From Ascaphus truei (taxonomy: Eukaryota; Chordata; Amphibia; Anura; Ascaphidae), in NCBI GenBank assembly GCA_036426205.1, contig CM071570.1, positions 2,433,997 to 2,497,996 on the forward strand: a stretch of 64,000 nucleotides of DNA, read 5' to 3'. Position numbers and translations under genes: made by a program. The notes beneath the pieces are model-generated. The model was not told the origin of the DNA, did not search any database, and saw only the letters and a list, made by a program, of their open reading frames with translations. Below, one piece after another: positions 24,070-34,149 of the stretch. Positions within the stretch are counted from its first letter, which is position 1. The number at the start of each line of letters is the position of its first letter.

Positions 24070-25840
24070 AACTCAAAAGAATGTAAAACAACGCAAAGGA
24101 AAACGGTGCGCTTGGATTGCTGCTTTAAACTGCAGAAATTAAAATGATGTGGCTATGCAAATAAGCTTGTCATATTTTAGTTTTCAAAATGTATTTTAGT
24201 CATGAAATCCCCTGAATATTCATCATGCTAAATTACACTGGTTACACAGCCAAAGGTGGGGTGGGGAAGAGCAAGCTTATGTAGCACAGACACTTAAGGA
24301 TAGGTGTTTCAGCTTACTCACTATTTGTACACTCAAAGGCTAATAGTAGGTTAGAAACTAAACAGACAACACAGTTATGACAAATGCCCTTCACTGTAAG
24401 GGGTACAACAAATACCAAACCATGCAAGGTTATCTGTATGTCTCACACAGGATCCCCGAGCCTGTGTCTTAAGCATCAAGCCGTGTTTCAGATGCAGATA
24501 TACAAAACCTAGCTGTGGAAATGCTCCTTTTCTGTGACAGATAGTGCCACACAAGAATGGCCATTTGACAAATGGTAATCACTTACTAAAAGCAAGTCAG
24601 GGGTTCCAGTCTTCAGCTGCTCAATGAAGGTATTGTACAGTACAGTATGCACGCATATAAAAAAAAGCCACGGGTCCTGGGTTTCTTAAAGAATATTAGC
24701 ATGTCAGAAGCGGTTTCTGGGGAAGCTTGCAAACCAGTGCTGCAAATCCACCAGCACTGAATTAGTTCGTGTTCAGATTAATGTAAGGGACAAAAATGCA
24801 GTCAAAACAGTTTGATTGTGAGCGCAATTATCTTATGTGTGTTTAGAAAGGAGGTTTAATATGCATAAACAGCATATGTATATGTATTTACTGTATTTGT
24901 AGTATAACAATGTCTTATTTAACATTTGTGAAATAAAGTATTTGATCAGCTTATAGTGCACGATTAGCAAAGTACCCTACAAAACCTTCTACTTTCCACT
25001 TGTCAAACACATTGCCCTTTCCATTATCAGAATTGCAATAGCCAGTGTTCTCCGGTATTACGGGACTTGCATGTCACAGCATTTATAGCCTCTTATGTAA
25101 CAGGCAGCCCAGGCTCGGACTTGGAGGAGTTAAGCAAGTTACGGGGAACAGAGTGCACACACATACATGTACCAAGTTACGGTGAACACACTGCACACAC
25201 ATACATGTACACAATACTGCTCTAAAACAACTCAAGCAAAACCTCCCTTCAGAAGCTGGCTTAGTAACATGTTCCTTATCGATAAAAACAAAATGCTCTC
25301 TTACAGAAGGCTCACAACACATTGCTTCTCAATCAGCTGTAATGTTATTTTGCAACCAGCTACAAAACAGAAGATTATATTTACAGTAACAGACAAAGTT
25401 ATCTCAGTAGAAGAAATAAAACAGTAAGATGCACAATCCCCAGTGGCCCCATTAGCCCAAGAAAATGCAAAAGAGACAGGCAGGCAAGAGAAAGCAAACC
25501 TTTGAGCTCTGTAGCAAAAGCCTCTTTCTTCCTCTCCTGAATAAGCATCCTAATGCAATACACAGTGCTGCCGTCTCTAAGGAAACAGGGTCGTCACATG
25601 ACCACGGATCTCGTGTTCGTGAGGTTTCTTATCCAACTGAACACGCCGAGCCAGGACAGGTGCAGCAATAGTGACGAGCGGAGAAGGTAGCGAAGCTGTC
25701 AGAACAAGGGGAAGTCACGTTGGACTGAAAATCCTGTATAATGCACGCTGTTCCTCTTATTAAAAAAGAAACTGGCACAGCAAATACTATTGCTTGCCTT
25801 TCGCTTCTTTGCTTATAAACTCGAACATTCATTCTTGTTT
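24070..25840. other. AT-rich DNA, nothing recognised
   Basis: A 36-bp near-duplication at 25140-25210 (gcacacacatacatgtac twice) is the only local structure. Confidence 0.4.
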
Positions 25841-25844
25841 AAAT

Positions 25845-25935
25845 CAGGAGTGGCAAACGCCAGTCCTCATGGGCCACGAATAGGTCTGGGTTTAATGATA
25901 TACCTGCTTCAGCCCAGGTGGCTCCTACAAGCAAT
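25845..25935. mobile_element. Palindromic hAT MITE, truncated
   Basis: caggagtggcaaacgccagt followed by cctcatgggccacgaatagg matches the left half of the 36330 family. The right half is missing. Confidence 0.55.
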
Positions 25936-26093
25936 ATCCTACATTTGTGTTTCTCTTTTATTTTTTTAATAAATCAGTTCTGTAGTATTAGACAATACTT
26001 ACTACTTTTTTTATTTATAAATTCAACTCATAATGCAATTTTTTATGAGTTTTAATATATTGAGCATCTTGATTTCTATGGCAGGCTTTAGCC

Positions 26094-26431
26094 CAGCAGT
26101 GCACAAACTGGGGGGGAGCGCTAGATTTTTATGGGGGGGGGGGGGGGGGTTTGCAGAGGTCCTGCGCTCTTCCCCAAGACATTTAAATTAAATGTCGGGG
26201 GACCGCGCAAAGGCTCTGCAACTACACTTACCGTGGTTCAGAAGCTTTGTGTCAGGCGTCGGTATGGCAACGCGGCGTCAAGTGACGTCATTGTTGCCAC
26301 GGTAACGGAACGTCAAATGAAGTGACACGTGACACGACCCCCCATGGCGCCACGTGAGGTAAGGTGGGGGGGCGCTCTAACTGAGGAGAGCAGGCGGAGG
26401 GGGCGCCGCAAATAAAGTTTGCGCGCCCCTA
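26094..26431. mobile_element. hAT MITE, 338 bp
   Basis: Left CAGCAGTGCACAAACTGG and right AGTTTGCGCGCCCCTA, flanked by perfect 8-bp duplications ctttagcc (26086-26093, 26432-26439). The interior holds the family's ttaaattaaatgtcggggga and cgttgccatgg-like segments, plus an 18-base G run near 26134. Confidence 0.9.
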
Positions 26432-26752
26432 CTTTAGCCCACCTCCCCAGCAGTGCAAGGTCTTTGTAACACTTTCCTGTTTGTGATCATTTGTTGCCAA
26501 TATTCAATACAATACAGATAATGTCACATTAGTCATATAAGAATACATTTTAGCTGATAAGTTAAACTGCCTGAAGGATTCATTTGCAACTGAAAGGCAA
26601 CCATTGAGTGAACTCTGGAAAGCAGGATTTTGCTGATCAATCACGGGAGAACAAATCGATCAGCAGCGTAAGTAATTAGATTTCATAACGGTAATAAATG
26701 CTGCATATAATAATAAATATATATATACAGTATACAGTATATATATATATAT

Positions 26753-27075
26753 ACTAGCTGAGAGACCCGGCGTTGCCCGGGCGTGGAAGGGGGGGAGGGG
26801 AGGGGCGTGGAAGGGCGGGGGGGCAAAGGGGCGTGGAAGGGCGGGGAGGGCAAAGGGCAGGGGGGGCAACAAGGAAGGGAGGGGCAGGGGGCAAAGGGCA
26901 GGGAGGGGGGCAAAAGGCAGGGAGGGGCGGGGGGGGCAAAGGGCAGGGAGGGGTGGGGGGCAAAGGGCAGGGAGGGGGTCAAAGGGCAGGGGGCAGGGAG
27001 GGGCAGGGGGGCAAAGGGCAGGGGGGCAGGGAGGGGCAGGGGGGGTAGGGGGGGCAAAGGGCAGGGGGAGTCAGG
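26753..27075. repeat. Repeat with actagctgagagacccggcg head and G-rich minisatellite body
   Basis: Begins immediately after a (TA)n tract with actagctgagagacccggcg followed by ttgcccggg, then passes into imperfect ggggcaaagggcagggag units to 27075. The same head, again directly after (TA)n, starts at 54925. The G-run density makes the array a G-quadruplex candidate just upstream of the NFATC3-like island. Confidence 0.7.
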
Positions 27076-27504
27076 GACGCGTTAAAGAACCCATTCCCCT
27101 GCGTTTACTCACCTTGCACACGGCCGCGCTCCTCTTCGTCCTCCTCCACCTCGGGCTCCTCAGCGGAGAGGCTGAGACGCTCCGGTGAGGAGGTGCTGTG
27201 CCTTTCGCGGGGAGAGGCGGACACAGCCGGAGGAGCGCCCTCGGGGACGGGGAGCGGCCTATGTGAGGGGAGAGACGCACAGTGCGTGCTCTGTGTGTGT
27301 GGTGGGTGGGGGTGAGCGGGGGTGAGAGAGCGCCGGGTGAGGGAGTGGCCTATGGGTGGTGAGAGCCGTGGTGAGGTGAGAGTCCCCCGCTGTGTCCCGG
27401 GCGCTCGCTCCCCCGCTGACTGTAGCGGCGCCGGGGGGGGGGGGGGGGGGAAAGCGCGGGAAACCGGGCGACCCGGGGAGAGGAGGAGGTGCGCGCGGGT
27501 CCCG

Positions 27505-27589
27505 ATGAGCGGCGCGCACTGCGGCTGTGATGAGTTGGATTGCAGGCTGATGTTCGGGGAGGATGCGGCGGAGCCTCCGGGACCGGCGG
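27505..27589 (+). CDS. nfatc3: NFATC3-like, first coding exon (partial gene)
   Basis: Predicted start of a calcium/calcineurin-regulated NFAT transcription factor. Cytoplasmic NFAT is dephosphorylated by calcineurin and moves to the nucleus. The exon encodes 28 residues plus one base: MSGAHCGCDELDCRLMFGED, then Ala/Pro-rich residues. As I know the family, mammalian NFATc3 begins with a Cys-Gly, DELDF-[KR]-L-V-F-GED motif followed by a Pro-rich stretch. NFATc4 is similar but less close, and NFATc1 and NFATc2 fit poorly. This region is the start of the N-terminal transactivation domain. The exon ends GCGG before GTAAGAG, a good donor, leaving phase 1. The ATG has a weak context (C at -3). The frame is also open upstream to 27322, so a longer N-terminus is possible. 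Phe to Cys at residue 13 is unusual. No later exon is visible in the 36 kb downstream, consistent with a long first intron. Confidence 0.75.
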
Positions 27590-27597
27590 GTAAGAGA
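27590..27597 (+). other. 5' splice donor of the NFATC3-like exon 1
   Basis: gtaagaga matches the donor consensus at +1 to +5. It defines the exon end and a phase-1 intron. Reading through it gives only 11 more codons before a stop. Confidence 0.7.
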
Positions 27598-27710
27598 CCG
27601 GGAGATGTGCTGCTAACATTGTGAGCCCCACCCCCCCGGGTTATACATGCTGCTAATGTATGTAACACCCCCCCTACCCCTAAGTAAGTGTGTGTGTGTG
27701 TGTGTTGGAC

Positions 27711-27810
27711 CTTTGGCCCGTCACTCCGCCTCAGGCCAATGAGAGGTGTGCGGGGGCGGGCGGGCCAAGGGAGCCATCTCATTGGCCTGAGGCGGAGTGA
27801 CGGGCCAAAG
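27711..27810. repeat. Perfect 34-bp inverted repeat with CCAAT boxes and a GC-box spacer
   Basis: Arms 27711-27744 and 27777-27810 are exact inverted copies. Each contains gcctcaggccaatgaga or its complement, so CCAAT boxes point both ways. The 32-bp spacer has gcgggggcgggcggg, an SP1-type GC cluster. It lies 120 bp inside the presumed intron, within the CpG island. Confidence 0.95.
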
Positions 27811-27879
27811 CTCCAATGCGATTGCCGCTAGGGACAGAGGACACGCAGACAGGCATACAGTGCTTTCAAAAATATATAG

Positions 27880-27925
27880 TAGATATATATATTTATATAT
27901 ATATATATATTTTTTTTTAAGCTGC
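27880..27925. repeat. (TA)n microsatellite and poly-T
   Basis: Alternating TA at 27884-27911 followed by a T run. Confidence 0.9.
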
Positions 27926-28544
27926 TTGGGTTGCCTCTTTAACCCACCTCCAAAGGAGTGTAAGAACTGTACAACACTTTCCTCTTTGTAATAATTTGTT
28001 GTCAATATTTCCAGCAGTATAAGCTGTAAACTGTAACAATAGATAATGTTACCTTAGTAATATAAGGATACAGTGTAGCTTCTGAGTTACACTAACTGAA
28101 GCAGCCTTACGTTAGTCACACAATCAGGATTTTTACAGATAACAGGAGCACCAAATGATTGCCAGCTTAGATAAGAATGTAGAATTATTCATGGTCACAT
28201 GCTTTACAAAAAAAAAAAAAAAAAAGGAGGGATGTAGAATTGCTGCTTTAAATGTTGCTTAACTTTAAAGTTTAGCTGCCCCTAAAATCAATTTGTCTAT
28301 CTGAGAGGCTTTGGCAAGAAGTATGTTAAGGAGGGAGATATCAACATTTTCCCTGCCATGAGACCCTGCGATGCCAGCAGCAAAAAGGTTAACCAGTTTC
28401 TGGTTTTTATTTTCGGTATACCCCCCTTAGACGTATTTGTATTTTCTTATTAATTTATGATGAAACTTATTCTTTCAGCAGAGAGAAAAATCCTGTTCAG
28501 GTGAAAAACTCTTGCACATATAAAAGTGAATCTATCCAAAAGGG

Positions 28545-28664
28545 GCTATGCCTGTATGTATGTGAAGATACTGTAGCTTCACATGCTATGCCTGTATGTA
28601 TGTGAAGATACGGTAGCTTCACATGCTATGCCTGTATGTATGTGAAGATACTGTAGCTTCACAT
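28545..28664 (+). repeat. 40-bp tandem repeat, 3 copies
   Basis: Units beginning gctatgcctgtatgtatgtg start at 28545, 28585 and 28625. They differ at one position (actgtag / acggtag). Each unit holds an internal gtgaagata...agcttcac inverted pair. Confidence 0.95.
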
Positions 28665-28733
28665 AGACATACGGTGAAGCCTTCTAATTGTACGAGTTAT
28701 GTTAGAACGATCTACAGGACACGCACACTGACT

Positions 28734-28853
28734 GATTCTAAACCTAGTATAGACAGGCACCGCTCGCATGTAAACTGTCTATACTAAGCTTATAATCACC
28801 AACAGTTTACATGTGTATGTGATGCCTGTCTGTACTACTGTACGTTTAGAATC
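28734..28853. repeat. Imperfect inverted repeat, about 45-50-bp arms
   Basis: gattctaaacctagtataga...taaactgt (28734-28778) pairs with acagtttacatgtgtatgtg...gtttagaatc (28802-28853). A third arm copy, ggcatcacatacacatgtaa plus acggtcagtgac, lies at 29202-29233, so the region between (28854-29200) may be an insertion or a larger nested element. Confidence 0.7.
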
Positions 28854-28869
28854 ACTGAAAGGCATCCAG

Positions 28870-29190
28870 AGCTGGTGCAATGGTATTCGGCACCCTAGGC
28901 GAATTGTCAACCCTGCGCCACCCCCCCTCCCCCGACCCCCCACTCTCTGAACTTTCAGATTTTTTAAAATGTTATTATAGCCCCATTCTCTCATCCCCCC
29001 TCCCACTCATTCACTCTTCCTCCACTCACCCCCCTCCTTCTCCTCTTCCTCTCTCACCCCTTCCTCCCTGGCTTCGGTGGAGCAGAGCAGCAGAGGAAGG
29101 CGAAGTCGGGTGGCAGCTGGAGAAGAGTACAGAGGAGGAGGACGTCAGGCAGGCGGCGAGAAGAGGAGGAGGACGGAAGGAGCGGAGCAC
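28870..29190. repeat. C-rich repeat with a ctaggcgaat head
   Basis: gctggtgcaatggtattcgg then caccctaggcgaattgtc, followed by C-runs and CT-rich DNA. A related, inverted gatcgcctaggtcgcactgg end occurs at 42390. Family unknown. Confidence 0.45.
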
Positions 29191-29279
29191 CAGCCCTGTA
29201 GGCATCACATACACATGTAAACGGTCAGTGACTTACCGGTATTGATTATTTGCGCCAACACATTCCACAGTGTTGCACA

Positions 29280-31110
29280 ATGGGGACACAGATTTTAACT
29301 ATATACAGACTTAAATGCATATAAGGAAGTTATGGTGGGTGTCACATACGGCACACCTGTGAGCACGTGGCCTGCATATGGGACAAGGGTTAACACCTTC
29401 CGCAAAGGTCCCTCAAATTAACAATATCTCCCCTCAACCCATCTCAATATACTCCTTACTCGATTGCAATCATATTTATCCGCTTCCACCGCCCAAGAAA
29501 CATCAAATAGGACATTTGCAGAGTATAAGGTCCCTGTTTTTTAAAGAAAACTTTGCACTAAGCACAAAAAATTGTTGTAGCAAAACATGTCCGAAAATAT
29601 AAATACTCTACAAATCGTACAACAGTTCAATCAGAGCCCAAAGCATTACATATTAAAGTTTAATTTTAATACAAAAAATACAGTGCTTAGATAACAGAAA
29701 AAAAAGATTACTATAAGTACAGTTACAATAAATGCAGACAAGTTTCTTAAAATAAAAGAACCCAGGCAGAAATGACTATACTTTAGCACAAGTCATACTG
29801 CTGCGGCCAGCTTTAAGCTATCAAATGCCCGTGATTTTCCAGGGCTTTTTTCGGCTGGCGCCGAACTTGGCCGTGCGCCAGCCGCATCTTCCCAGCCTCC
29901 CTTCCTTCCTCCGCGACCCCTGGCTGCTCCGCCTCTGCTTCCCCTGATCCTCCACATCCCCCACACATACACGGCACATACACGGATGTGCCTTCGGGAT
30001 GCCGGCGGAACGGAGGCACCAGTGCCGCGCGGCACGTATCGGGGAAAAACTGCGCCTGCACGCGGTTTTAAATTACCCGCGGTGGCGGCAGCTTTAGACT
30101 CAGGGCGGCCGCCACTGTAGGTTTTTCCCAGAGAGGTCGCTGCAGTAGAAAAGAATTCACATGGCTGATCCCAAAACACACCTCTGTTAAATTCTGATTT
30201 TCTATTCACACATGCCACCCTTTATGCCCAGACCTTTTGCATTGAAACACACACAAAACCCTCCCCTACCGTAAATCAGAAACTTGGTTGACAGTTTTAT
30301 GACGTAAAAGAAAAAACTCCTTTCTTGCGATGTTTACATTTGACTGAACATATAAAAGATCTCATAACTTTCTGATCATAAAACTTAGACACACGTTGAG
30401 TCATATCAATAGGCTCAGGCGAGTTTGCTGAATGTATCACAAATTCTGACCGCCCTGCTCCTAAGTTTCAGCGACAAATGGATATCTGTGCCTTGCCACC
30501 TCTTAAACCTCAAGATGTTGGCCTTATTGCACCCATCTCATTGCAACGGTTATGAATATCTATAGGCTATTCTTTATTCTATCACATGATAGAGGGCTAT
30601 ATTAAATATAGGCTAAATGGCGACCTCTCTCTGTCAGGGGACATATCAAGAAATGAGGGGACATTTTAAGAATGTTAAAAGGTTTTCTTTGAGGCCGACA
30701 GCCCATGTCTGGCTATCGTCCACAGCCTTTCTAAAATATACATTTTGTTCACTTTTAATGGGCCATCAGTGATAGACCCCCAATTACGCCCTCTTTCTAA
30801 ATCAACACAGACACAGGAAGGGTCTTGACCCGTCATAAAAACTATTGTTGTATTTCTAACACAATTTCTAATCAACATTAACCTGAAGTACCAAATTGAT
30901 TAAAATACTGAATATACCCCGCTATTTTTATTACAGTGGGTAAAAAAAAAGTGACGAAAAAACTCCACCAAACGGTGTACAGCAAATAAAAATAGCACCT
31001 GTGAGAACATTCACGTCTTTCCCCATTATGGCTTAGCAAATCGTGCTTCAAATGCAGCCGGGGATTCTGGGTAATGGCATGAAAATAAGCACACTGTGTC
31101 ACTTGCCCAA
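29280..31110. other. AT-rich DNA with a GC-rich insert at 29800-30120
   Basis: The insert has actgctgcggccagcttta near its left side and ggcggcagctttagactcag near its right, suggesting a GC-rich MITE. The terminal repeats are not clean. The rest is unassigned. Confidence 0.3.
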
Positions 31111-31119
31111 CAGAAAGAG

Positions 31120-31565
31120 GGAGTGAAGAGGAGACACCAGAGAAGGAAACACTAAAGGAGTTGTTGGATAGGTAAGACGTGAACCAGGAGAAGGCCGAGT
31201 CACAGAAGCCAGTGGAGTGGAGTGGAGAGACTCCAGGAGAAGGGGGTGATCAACAGTGTCAAAGGCAGTACAGAGATCCAGGAGAATTACAAAGGATAAG
31301 TGACCCTTAGAGATAGCTGTGGGGTGGTCATTTGGCCACTTGCTGGTGCTACCTCTATGGAGTGTAGAGGATGGAAACCAGGTTTCTTTAGAATGGGAGT
31401 GATGAGTACATGTTTAAAAGAAAGTGGGAATGTGCCAGAAATGCGAGGTGAGTTAGGGTGGGGATTAGGGTGCAGAAAAGAAGCGGAGATGTGAGGCAAT
31501 AGGATCAAAGGGGGCAGGTTGTAGGGTGAGATAATGAGGACGACAACCCCCTCATCCCCAATCAC
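31120..31565 (-). pseudogene. L2-clade LINE reverse transcriptase fragment
   Basis: On the minus strand one frame gives SFKHVLITPILKKPGFHP, matching the L2 reverse transcriptase lead-in. Another frame gives LLDLCTAFDTVDHPLLLESL, which is RT motif A (DLSxAFDTVDH in the family). An internal deletion and a duplicated tccactccac unit break the frame, and stops intervene. The element once coded for reverse transcription of its own RNA and is now dead. The endonuclease domain and the 3' tail are not present here. Confidence 0.85.
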
Positions 31566-31619
31566 AGGGACAAGAAGATGAGGGGAGGTAGGTTGTGATT
31601 ATAAATTTAGTACAAACAG

Positions 31620-32600
31620 GCACCTCAAACATATAAACTCAATGATATTCTGTAAATCTGATTTGGAGTCAGTCTCACTGATCTTTAGTATCTCAGAATT
31701 CTGAACAATTAACAACTTTACTTTAATGTTATCGGTACGATTATAAAATCTCGTTGCGCCAGTGGTTGAAGTGTTTTAAAAAGTAGTGGTGCTGTTCGAC
31801 TATAAAAACTGCTTAATTTATTAAACATTGTGGAAAAGCTATTTGGATCATACTTTCGGAAGCTTAATACAAAGATGAAATTTAGAAAAAAAAAAACAAG
31901 AATGGACAGGTCCTTCCTAAAGTTAGTGTTTAAATAAAAAGTAGTGATAATCTGGGGTCATAAATAAAGTAGAGGTACTGTACTTTGTTCCCCTTGGCAC
32001 CCTCACACTCCTACCCCTTACTCATGCTACTTACTGTGCAGAAGGATGTATTTCAGGTCCTTGCCACTTTAAAGCGGTTATGTTTTTGAGAATATAGAGG
32101 GAAAATAAGCTCCACGTCAAAATCTGCATCAGACGAGAGGAAAAGAAATAGACGGGAAATACGTTGTGTCACACAGTTGGCAGGATGAACAAGAGATTCC
32201 TGTAGCAGCTTCCAACTTCGATCGTTCTGCAATATTTGGCTTGATCGTTTGAGAGCCGGATGTGTCTTAATGGTGGTTAAGTACTAATGTGCATCCATGT
32301 GGCATACAGTACAATGCTGCTCAGTCCCATTGAATTACCCAGTTGTAATGAGTTGCTAGTGCAATCTCAAAGCACCAGCCCCACACTAAGCAAGTCATTA
32401 AAAAGGGGCACACATTCACTTACTTCCTAATTCAAGAAGGGTTTGAGAGCTTTTCAATTTTGGACCGAAAACCAAACTGCACCATGGCAAATGGGTGGAA
32501 ATTTGGAGTGACAGGATTATAATGAGAGTAGAGGCGTGGGAGAGTGGTAAAAACATGGTGTCAGTGCAGCACAATGTGGGGGTATCTACAGTACTACGTG
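31620..32600. other. AT-rich DNA, nothing recognised
   Basis: No structure seen. Confidence 0.4.
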
Positions 32601-32615
32601 ATCGATGCATTAGGA

Positions 32616-32887
32616 CAGGGATGCGCAAACTAGAGGGCAAAGATTTTTCAGGGGGGGCACGACGGTTGCAGAGGGCCGTGCTCTCCCCACAGAATTTAAA
32701 TTAAATGCTGTGGGATCGTGTGAGGCCTCATCAACTTCTCCTACTTTGTCTTCGGCGACGCGGGGTTACGTTGCCATGGTAATGTGACCCCGTGACGTCA
32801 TTTGACGCCGGAGACAAGGAAGGGGGGGCGCGAGCCGGGAAGGAAAGCAGACACGGGTGCGCAGGGGGAAAGGTTTGCGCACCCGTG
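32616..32887. mobile_element. hAT MITE, 272 bp
   Basis: Left CAGGGATGCGCAAAC and right GGTTTGCGCACCCGTG, flanked by near-identical 8-mers cattagga (32608-32615) and cattagag (32888-32895). Family interior segments ttaaattaaatgctgtggga and ttgccatgg are present. Confidence 0.85.
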
Positions 32888-33189
32888 CATTAGAGCAAAA
32901 CGGGTGCAATTCTGAGACAAAACATCGTAGCCAATGCAAAATCAATACTGATGCTGTACTTGGGATTTTTTCCCTGGATGCATATGGTGCATCTTATTTG
33001 CATCTTATTTCCCACAGAACTGCAAATGATACATGTACCCGTATCCAACAGGGACTTAACCGGTCTAAAAAGGCTTCAATAGAAAGCCTGTATCGGTCTG
33101 TAGAATCCAGCAGGGAGCTGCTGGGTAATTGCAGCTAGAGACAATTAACCAGACGCCTCTGTATAATCTCTTACCTGCTCTCTGGTGGC

Positions 33190-33341
33190 TTCTGGTGATG
33201 GTTCACCATGGCAACGCGATGTTGTAATGTCAGAAATGCTGGAGAACAGGTAAAGAGGGGGTGGGGGGAGGGGCGCGAGCAGGGGCGGGGGGAGAGAAGG
33301 GGAGGTTGGGGGGTGCAGATAAAAATGTTTGCGCACCCCTG
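33190..33341. mobile_element. hAT MITE, right half only
   Basis: The right terminus gtttgcgcacccctg ends at 33341, with family-like atggcaacgcgatg near 33207 and a G-rich interior. The left terminal repeat is absent, so this copy is truncated. Confidence 0.6.
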
Positions 33342-33349
33342 ATCTAGAG

Positions 33350-34140
33350 CACAGAAGGATTGTGATGCCAGCAAGACACCATGAACCAGGCCTCTATCCA
33401 AGGGTACAGCGGGCCCAAGAACCCGCCAGAGGGTGGCCCCTCAATGGACACCAACCCAGACAGACGGATATAAATGGCACTCTGCTTACAGGTACCTCTT
33501 TGGACTTTGGGGTCATAGGTTGGCAAGAGGCTTATCCTCCCAGCCCTGCAGATAGGGACTGGAAAAGTGGGTTAGCCCTTATAACTCTGTGCCCAGGTCA
33601 TACATGAAAACGAGAGGTAACTCCCAAGGTACAGTACTACTTCAGGGTAACACATTTTATAAATAAATAATACAAAGGGATAGGATGTTTGTTTTTGTGT
33701 TTCCTTAAACTGTATTTTTTTAAGTGACGGGTGAATAAAAGCCATGGTTTAATTTCCCCAAATCTGTCTCCTTGGTTGTACCTCTGCAGCGTACAAGTCA
33801 AAATATAAACAGACATTTTCCTTAAATGACTCTATAATTAATATTCATTAATATTAAGACTGTTGCAGTTTTTATACCATTAACCTACTTTGCTTGCAGG
33901 TACTTGCTGAGGCGGGTTATTTTCTGCATGACTGGGGATGGATGATATATTTGCAGAGAAGCAAGTAGTTTATCTTCTATTAGAGTCAGTGAGACACGTA
34001 GAACTTTAAAACGATATCAGAAGCATACCAAAGTGTTCCACGGAGAGCCCACCAAGCCACCCTTCCATTACAAACGGCCAAGAAGAAACTGACCAGTAAC
34101 GACTATATAACACGCTGGGGTTCATTCATACGCAAGGCAC
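33350..34140. other. No recognised gene; open segment at 33362-33480 of unknown nature
   Basis: An open frame from the ATG at 33381 gives MNQASIQGYSGPKNPPEGG and stops after about 30 codons. The composition is protein-like, but no splice context or family is clear. The remainder is AT-rich and unassigned. Confidence 0.2.
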
Positions 34141-34149
34141 ACGTTTGAG

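Larger units (their letters stand above)
27100..27700 (+). promoter_or_regulatory. CpG island / probable promoter of the NFATC3-like gene
   Basis: Sharp rise in GC and CpG content around the first coding exon, flanked by AT-rich DNA. Visible motifs include an E2F-like gcgcgggaaa at 27454-27463 and several GC boxes, with an 18-base G run at 27433-27450. There is no clear TATA box, as usual for CpG-island promoters. The transcription start cannot be fixed from sequence. Downstream, the first 200 bases of the presumed intron stay GC-rich and include a CCAAT-bearing inverted repeat. Confidence 0.6.

Noticed and set aside
26683..27085. Pro-rich and Gly-rich frames of 90-124 codons
   Set aside because: Products of the G-rich minisatellite.
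27105..27782. 225-codon frame antisense to the NFATC3-like exon
   Set aside because: GC-rich, stop-poor DNA. Pro/Ser/His-rich with no domain, and the plus-strand exon explains the conservation.
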